From assembly GCA_020426085.1 (NCBI GenBank), contig JAGQQP010000079.1, positions 1 through 11,091 on the forward strand: a DNA stretch of 11,091 nucleotides. Direction: 5' to 3'. This DNA is from Planctomycetaceae bacterium (GTDB lineage Bacteria > Planctomycetota > Planctomycetia > Planctomycetales > Planctomycetaceae). The translations under genes and the position numbers were made by a program. The notes beneath the pieces are model-generated. The model searched no databases. It was not told the DNA's origin and was given only the letters and a program-made list of their open reading frames with translations. Below are positions 6,637 through 11,091 of the stretch, piece by piece. Positions within the stretch are counted from its first letter, which is position 1. Each line of letters starts with the position of its first letter.

Positions 6637-7740
6637 TTGAAAATCTTCCAGCATCATAAATGGTATCTATTTTTTCTAATCTCGCTCGGTGGATTATTGA
6701 TCTGGCTCTACTTCCAAGAGGATACGATTTCACTCGCTAAAGAGAGCCTTAAAACAAAAGGCTTTTATGTTAGATCCGCTTCCCGTTCCAATCCCATTGA
6801 TCGTACGGTACTCGCCGCCAAACGTTTTTTGAAACGGGATGAGTTAAGAATTGCCCGGATTAAATGGTACACTGAAACTGAATCGTTAGCCGGTATCGAA
6901 GAGCTGCAAACCCTGGCTCCTTTTATTGTCCATCTAAACTGTGGATTATCCAAAATCCACGATTCTGATGCATATGTGATAGGCAAGATGCATGACTTGA
7001 GATCCTTGATCCTGTATGGCCCAGATCTGTCTGATCGGGGAGTTCTCTCTCTGTCCCGTCTGGAACGACTTGAAAGCCTTGAACTCTATGCGCCAAAATC
7101 AACGGATGCTGGACTAAACTGGCTACACCGTTGTCCTCACTTACATCGTCTCATCCTCGGCGATGCAAAGCTGGGAACCCCAACCGTGCAACAGCTCTCA
7201 CAGCATTACGAATTACGCAGATTAAATTTACAGGGCACGCTCATCACATCCTCGGATTTGCAGTTTTTGACTGATCTCCCTCAGCTCTGGATGCTGGAAC
7301 TGACGAGAGACTTTATCGACGACAGCGCGGCACCTCACCTGCGAAAAATGAATTCTCTCGGAAACCTGCAATTGAATGAGACCGAAGTCGGAGATGAAGT
7401 TTGTAGTGCCCTCTCAAAACTACCAGATCTCTCAACCCTGAATCTTAATGACACCCAGATTACCGACCGGGGAGTGTGCATACTGCTGGAAGGCTGTCTG
7501 AATTTAAAATCTTTATCAGTCGCACGCTGCGATCTGACAGACAAAGCATTCGTTGACGCAAAAACATTGCCGGTGAATCTGAAGACCATAACCATCACTG
7601 GAAACCGCATCACCGGTCAGGAAATTATGAATATCTATCGCAGACATCCTGTTATTGAATCAATCAATTTCAATCAAAGTAATTATGATCCAGACATTGT
7701 CGATCAAATCGAACAGATCAGAAAAACTCGTTCAAAATAA
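6637..7740 (+). CDS. Membrane-anchored leucine-rich-repeat protein
   Basis: This protein has 367 residues. Residues 9-26 (WYLFFLISLGGLLIWLYF) form one N-terminal membrane anchor. A spacer of about 90 residues leads to roughly nine LRR units between about 119 and 345, with the planctomycete/RNI-like step 'L..L.L..T.ITD.G': SLILYGPDLSDRGV (123-136), SLELYAPKSTDAGL (147-160), RLNLQGTLITSSDL (195-208), NLQLNETEVGDEV (243-255), TLNLNDTQITDRGV (267-280), TITITGNRITGQEI (317-330). LRR domains are protein-binding scaffolds; the anchor suggests the repeats face the periplasm, with unknown partner. The start must be TTG: the first Met codon nearby is out of frame. GAGAG about 12 bases upstream is a poor ribosome site. 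The gene is noticeably more AT-rich than the flanking SulP and DUF1501 genes. It is third in a tight run. Confidence 0.82.
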   Translation: MKIFQHHKWYLFFLISLGGLLIWLYFQEDTISLAKESLKTKGFYVRSASRSNPIDRTVLAAKRFLKRDELRIARIKWYTETESLAGIEELQTLAPFIVHLNCGLSKIHDSDAYVIGKMHDLRSLILYGPDLSDRGVLSLSRLERLESLELYAPKSTDAGLNWLHRCPHLHRLILGDAKLGTPTVQQLSQHYELRRLNLQGTLITSSDLQFLTDLPQLWMLELTRDFIDDSAAPHLRKMNSLGNLQLNETEVGDEVCSALSKLPDLSTLNLNDTQITDRGVCILLEGCLNLKSLSVARCDLTDKAFVDAKTLPVNLKTITITGNRITGQEIMNIYRRHPVIESINFNQSNYDPDIVDQIEQIRKTRSK

Positions 7741-7805
7741 ATTTGAAACGTAGATAAAATACTGTTTGTATCCGGCTTATTGCGTTTGTCGAAATCAATA
7801 CCTGA

Positions 7806-8075
7806 TTGATCGGAGACGCCGCGAACCGGCAACTGGTCAACATCGATCATGTCGCGGAAGTGGATGCCCCCCTCAGCGAATTGGAAGCAAAAGTTGTAAC
7901 ACTGCCTCAGACCTGGATTTCGGGCGGGTTCACTTCCGATTCAGCTCATTTCTCCGCACCACTCCAGTTCGGTGCCAAAAACTGGGTCTTGCGTATTTAT
8001 GCGAAAGATCAGAAAATCGCCTGCGTCAAAATTCACACGGATGATTCCAGCAATGAACTCGAAAGGAGTCTGAGA
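7806..8075 (+). pseudogene. Orphan open stretch, possible N-terminally truncated gene remnant
   Basis: Ninety codons are open in the same frame as the following small gene, from a TTG at 7806 (immediately preceded by an in-frame TGA) to 8075. The sequence reads like real protein: AEVDAPLSELEAKVVTLPQ, then APLQFGAKNWVLRIYAKD, then IACVKIHTDDSSNELE, with GC-rich third positions and no signal peptide. There is no ribosome site before 7806 and no good start codon. The 65 bases back to the LRR stop look non-coding. Two readings remain: a decayed C-terminal part of an older gene that lost its start, or the N-terminal part of one 199-residue protein with an internal membrane segment. The strong ribosome site at 8063 favours the first. 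I do not recognise the family. Confidence 0.35.
8063..8068 (+). promoter_or_regulatory. Strong Shine-Dalgarno deciding the start at 8076
   Basis: AAGGAG, 7 bases before the ATG at 8076. This is the best ribosome site in the plus-strand cluster and lies inside the longer open frame that begins at 7806. It argues that the small protein is translated on its own. Confidence 0.7.
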
Positions 8076-8405
8076 ATGATTCATTCAAAAGTCACGTTCT
8101 ATATGGTTCTCATCCTGACAGGTCTGATTGTGTTCTCGTCGTCTGAAAACAACCAGGCTGCCAAACCTCAAGTCGATCCCTCGCAAGTCATCTTGCGTGC
8201 CATTGAAACGCCCGACGGTCCCCAACTGGAAATTCGAATCGGCCATCTCGTCTGCAAAACCGATCAACTGACTTTTCAGCGGAAAGAGGGACGGGAATTT
8301 TCCGTTCAACCCGTCGGCAATAAGGTGCACGTCATCAGCGACAGACAACGCATTGCTGCACAACAGATGGAATATTCACTCCCCTGGTTAACAGGAGCAC
8401 GTTGA
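8076..8405 (+). CDS. Small exported or membrane-anchored hypothetical protein, 109 residues
   Basis: I do not recognise the family. Residues 7-21 (TFYMVLILTGLIVFS) form the core of a signal peptide or membrane anchor after a short basic N-terminus (MIHSK). The rest looks like a small beta-rich domain with alternating strands: QVILRAIETPDGPQLEIRI (37-55), HLVCKTDQLTFQRK (57-70), FSVQPVGNKVHVIS (75-88), followed by RQRIAAQQMEYSL. The single Cys (60) is not in a lipobox. The start at 8076 is chosen because AAGGAG lies 7 bases upstream and the signal sequence begins exactly there. The same frame remains open back to 7806, so a 199-residue product cannot be excluded. It is the last gene of the plus-strand run; its stop is 9 bases from the stop of the convergent SulP fusion gene. 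Confidence 0.6.
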   Translation: MIHSKVTFYMVLILTGLIVFSSSENNQAAKPQVDPSQVILRAIETPDGPQLEIRIGHLVCKTDQLTFQRKEGREFSVQPVGNKVHVISDRQRIAAQQMEYSLPWLTGAR

Positions 8406-8414
8406 ACAGGAATT

Positions 8415-10691
8415 TTACGCCTGCGGGGTTTGCTCGTGTTCCGGTGCGTCAGAAGAATCGGTCAGGAATTCCATTTTGCCGCTCTTCACATCGTAGAGCG
8501 CACCGACCACCATTACCTTACCGGCGTCTACCAGATCGCGAATCACTTCACTGCGGGCCGTGATTTCGTAGACGCTGCGATAGACATTGCGACGCGCCGT
8601 CTCGTCGATAAACAGTTCCTGTGCTTCCTCACTCATCTCATTCAGCCCGGAACAGGCTTCTTCATCGACGCAGGGAACGATTTCCTCAACGATGGAATTC
8701 AGGTGCGAGCAGCCTGTAACCTGCGCCGCATTGTTGTGTTCACTCATCATCTGCACTGTAGAAGAGACGGCACCACAACGGGTGTGCCCCAGTACCAGCA
8801 CCAGTTTCACTCCCACCACTGCAACACCATATTCAATACTGCCCAGCGATTTATTCCCGATCACATTCCCGGCGACACGCACACTGAAGATGTCACCAAT
8901 CCCCAGGTCCAGCACCAGTTCCGCCGGCACGCGGGAATCGATACAACTTAAGACCACCGCCAGGGGATTCTGTTCGCCGGCAGTCGCATTGACCTGATGC
9001 CCCAGGTCGCGTGAAAGTCGATTGCCCGTATAAAACCGCTCATTGCCTTCACGTAAAATCTGCAGGACCTGATCTGGTGTGATTCGATCTTTCAGATCTC
9101 GGGTGGAATAGTCGGCGAATTGAATTTCGTTATTCAATTGATACTTTCGCCGGAACCCGCGCAGGCTGACGGTAATGCCGCGTGCAGGCCCGATTTTATC
9201 TTTGAATTCCTGGATCAGACTTAAGATATCCGGGTCGATGTAATCCGTACTGCTGGCATCAATCAGCATGTTGGTACCCGGCGCTGTATCGTTAAACACT
9301 TTATCGAGCGCAGCACGGTTCAGAAAGCTGACCTGATTCGCCAGTTCGATATGCAGAACATCTCCCCCGACGTGTGTCTCCACAATCCGACGGATCGGCT
9401 GTCGGAGATTGCTGTTCAGAATAAACAGCAGACTGACCCCCAGACCAATCAGAATTCCCACTAACAGGTCGGTAAATACAATTGAGAGCAACGTGATCAT
9501 AAACGGTAAAAACTGATAGCGTCCTTCGCTCCACATCTGTCGAAACAGAGTCGGACTGGCCAGTTTGAAACCGGTGACCAGCAGAATCGCCGCCAGCGCC
9601 GCCAGGGGAATCATATTCATATACACGGGAATCAGTGCCACCGCGATCAACAGCAGAATGCCGTGAACGATACAGGATAGTTTCGTCTTGGATCCCGAAT
9701 TCACATTCACAGAACCGCGCACAATCACCGAAGTCACAGGCAGGCCGCCGATCAGGCCGGCAGTCATGTTTCCCACTCCCTGTGCAATCAACTCACGACT
9801 GGAAGGAGAATTACGATTTTCAGGGTCGAGCTTGTCTACAGCCTCCAGGTTTAACAGCGTTTCCAGTGAAGCCACGATCGCAATGGTCCCGGCGGCAATA
9901 TAGATGGCAGGGTTGGCCCATTGAGAAAAATCGGGATGAGTCAGAAACGTGAGAAGATCGCCGGCTGTTTCTGCAACTGGAATCTGTACAAGGTGGCTGG
10001 CTTCAATCGCCCAGGGTCCCCCCATGCGTTGAAACAGAATATGCAGGCACACCCCGAGCAGCACGACCATCAACGGACCGGGTACTACGGAATTCTTCAA
10101 CATTTTAATCCGGTTCCAGCCTACCAGTAAAACGATGGAAGCCAATCCGACCACAGCCGCACCGAAATGAATATCACCTTCAAAGACCGTCAGAATTTCA
10201 GAGAACGTGTTTTGTTTATCCGGTTGAGTAAATGACATTTCCCCTTCCGGGTCTGTATCGTGACCAAGCACGTGGGGAATCTGCTTTAGAATCAGGATGA
10301 CGCCGATGGCGGCCAGCAGGCCTTTAATGACACTGGAAGGGAAAAACGCCGAGAGGGAACCGGCTTTCACAATCCCCAGGATGATCTGGAACACCCCGCC
10401 AATCATGACGGCAAGCAGGAACGCCTCAAAGGAACCCAGCGCCGCAATCTGCGCAATCACAATAGCCGTTAAACCGGCGGCCGGACCACTCACACTGGTA
10501 CTCGATCCGCTGATCGATCCGACGACAATCCCGCCTATGATTCCGGATAATAAACCAGAAAACAGCGGTGCTCCCGAAGCCAGGGCAATCCCCAGACAGA
10601 GAGGAAGCGCAACGAGAAAAACGACCAGACCTGATGTCAGATCGCGCGGCAGATACGTAAGGGGATAGCCCGAAAGACGTGCGTCGTTCAT
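8415..10691 (-). CDS. SulP anion transporter fused to STAS domain and beta-carbonic anhydrase
   Basis: This 758-residue protein has three parts. Residues 1-430 are a SulP/SLC26-type inner-membrane transporter with many hydrophobic helices, the SGSSTSVSGPAAGLTA stretch (61-76) and GGLPVTSVIVRGSVNVNSG (315-333). Residues about 435-535 form a STAS-like domain (MLIDASSTDYIDPDILSLI at 475-493), where the phospho-acceptor Ser position of SpoIIAA-type domains is Pro487. Residues about 540-745 are a beta-class carbonic anhydrase with all zinc and dyad residues: C583-x-D585-x-R587 and H636-x-x-C639, plus DIFSVRVAGNV (600-610). SulP-carbonic anhydrase fusions are a known bacterial class thought to move bicarbonate and interconvert it with CO2; BicA is a SulP bicarbonate transporter. 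Substrate here is inferred from the fusion, and sulfate is the alternative. The ATG at 10691 has only a weak GAGTGA upstream. It is monocistronic as far as seen. Confidence 0.95.
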   Translation of the reverse strand: MNDARLSGYPLTYLPRDLTSGLVVFLVALPLCLGIALASGAPLFSGLLSGIIGGIVVGSISGSSTSVSGPAAGLTAIVIAQIAALGSFEAFLLAVMIGGVFQIILGIVKAGSLSAFFPSSVIKGLLAAIGVILILKQIPHVLGHDTDPEGEMSFTQPDKQNTFSEILTVFEGDIHFGAAVVGLASIVLLVGWNRIKMLKNSVVPGPLMVVLLGVCLHILFQRMGGPWAIEASHLVQIPVAETAGDLLTFLTHPDFSQWANPAIYIAAGTIAIVASLETLLNLEAVDKLDPENRNSPSSRELIAQGVGNMTAGLIGGLPVTSVIVRGSVNVNSGSKTKLSCIVHGILLLIAVALIPVYMNMIPLAALAAILLVTGFKLASPTLFRQMWSEGRYQFLPFMITLLSIVFTDLLVGILIGLGVSLLFILNSNLRQPIRRIVETHVGGDVLHIELANQVSFLNRAALDKVFNDTAPGTNMLIDASSTDYIDPDILSLIQEFKDKIGPARGITVSLRGFRRKYQLNNEIQFADYSTRDLKDRITPDQVLQILREGNERFYTGNRLSRDLGHQVNATAGEQNPLAVVLSCIDSRVPAELVLDLGIGDIFSVRVAGNVIGNKSLGSIEYGVAVVGVKLVLVLGHTRCGAVSSTVQMMSEHNNAAQVTGCSHLNSIVEEIVPCVDEEACSGLNEMSEEAQELFIDETARRNVYRSVYEITARSEVIRDLVDAGKVMVVGALYDVKSGKMEFLTDSSDAPEHEQTPQA

Positions 10692-11091
10692 GTCTATTCA
10701 CTCAATCATTTTTAGTGGGCGGGTAACTTGTAGAAACAGAATCCAAAAAAGATCCCTGATTCGAATCACGCTTTGGAACAGGGTCTACACTTGATTCAGG
10801 ATCTGATTAATTCAAGGTTTAAAACCAACAGTCAGTTCATGTGATTCCCCCCCTCAGAAAACCAGATCCTGCACATAGTATTATTGATTCACATCTCTTT
10901 TTATAGCCTGCTTTTACAAATTTTCAGCAATTTGATTTCTGACTCAACTTTTCCACTTTAAATCAGGTAGATTTGACTATAACAGAACAAACACTTTCCA
11001 AGGTAAGGGAAGCTGGCAGCCGTACTGGACACTTAAGAATTTTTCAGAAGCAGGTATTCCAGACCTGATTATCTTTTTTTCTATCAGACAG
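10692..11091. other. Non-coding region upstream of the SulP fusion gene
   Basis: Four hundred AT-rich bases with no supported gene on either strand. The part next to 10691 must carry the promoter and leader of the minus-strand SulP fusion; I see no convincing -10/-35 pair. It contains repeated TGATTC words, the palindrome GATTCGAATC (10758-10767) and a long imperfect inverted repeat, AGATCCCTGATTC (10750-10762) against GATTCAGGATCT (10793-10804). At the right end CAGGT and ACCTG form a weak 5-bp stem followed after a few bases by a run of seven T. Confidence 0.5.
10757..10890. repeat. Cluster of TGATTC words upstream of the SulP fusion gene
   Basis: TGATTC occurs at 10757, 10792, 10842 and 10885 on the plus strand. 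The reverse form GAATCA at 10763 makes the first copy part of a perfect 10-base palindrome. Spacings of 35, 50 and 43 bases are irregular. They could be operator half-sites for the gene starting at 10691, but AT-rich composition raises the chance level. Confidence 0.3.

Noticed and set aside
7766..8044. 92-codon alternative frame overlapping the orphan stretch at 7806-8075
   Set aside because: It is Arg/Cys/Ser-rich with no domain sense, while the other frame gives ordinary protein sequence and GC-rich third positions.
10978..11091. Minus-strand open frame entering from the right edge (about 37 codons to a stop near 10978)
   Set aside because: Too short and featureless to call a C-terminus of a neighbouring gene; the other two minus-strand frames close quickly as well.

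Overview
The window most likely comes from a planctomycete, with a Gimesia-like genome of roughly 50% GC as the best guess. The evidence is the pair of a DUF1501 protein and a DUF1549-type (planctomycete cytochrome/PSD1-associated) protein, a DUF1559-like pseudopilin-related protein, and an LRR protein with the planctomycete-style 'TQITDRGV' repeat. Genus assignment is inference; the phylum call is fairly secure.

Layout. (1) Positions 1-1982, minus strand: a two-gene exported-protein operon. The DUF1501 Tat-secreted hydrolase-fold protein comes first. It overlaps by an ATGA junction the N-terminal 177 codons of a Sec-exported DUF1549 protein that runs off the left edge. (2) Positions 2007-2604: a long AT- and pyrimidine-rich divergent intergenic region with no convincing gene. 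(3) Positions 2605-4431, plus strand: a secreted DUF3300 protein with a very long Thr/Ser/Gly/Asn-rich tail and an SRGSS/RGG C-terminus, followed by a strong intrinsic terminator. (4) Positions 4520-5394, minus strand: two small membrane proteins (a two-TM protein with a PH-like domain, then an 86-residue two-TM protein), separated by a strong intercistronic hairpin. (5) Positions 5552-8405, plus strand: a tightly spaced run made of a membrane-anchored DUF1559-like protein, an unrecognised 101-residue protein, a membrane-anchored LRR protein, an orphan open stretch that looks like the remains of a coding sequence, and a small signal-anchored protein with a strong Shine-Dalgarno site. (6) Positions 8415-10691, minus strand: a large fusion of a SulP anion transporter, a STAS domain and a beta-carbonic anhydrase, converging on the previous run with 9 bases between stop codons. 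(7) Positions 10692-11091: a non-coding upstream region with repeated TGATTC words.

How the genes work together. The DUF1501/DUF1549 pair is a recurring planctomycete exported module, often associated with polymer or sulfated-glycan degradation. The SulP-carbonic anhydrase fusion is a self-contained bicarbonate uptake/interconversion protein. The plus-strand run from 5552 looks like an envelope-associated cluster of unknown job, since most of its products carry an N-terminal membrane anchor. I see no mobile element, CRISPR array, tRNA or rRNA. Most of the window is ordinary planctomycete genome; the least explained parts are the 5552-8405 cluster, especially the open stretch at 7806-8075, and the two non-coding regions.
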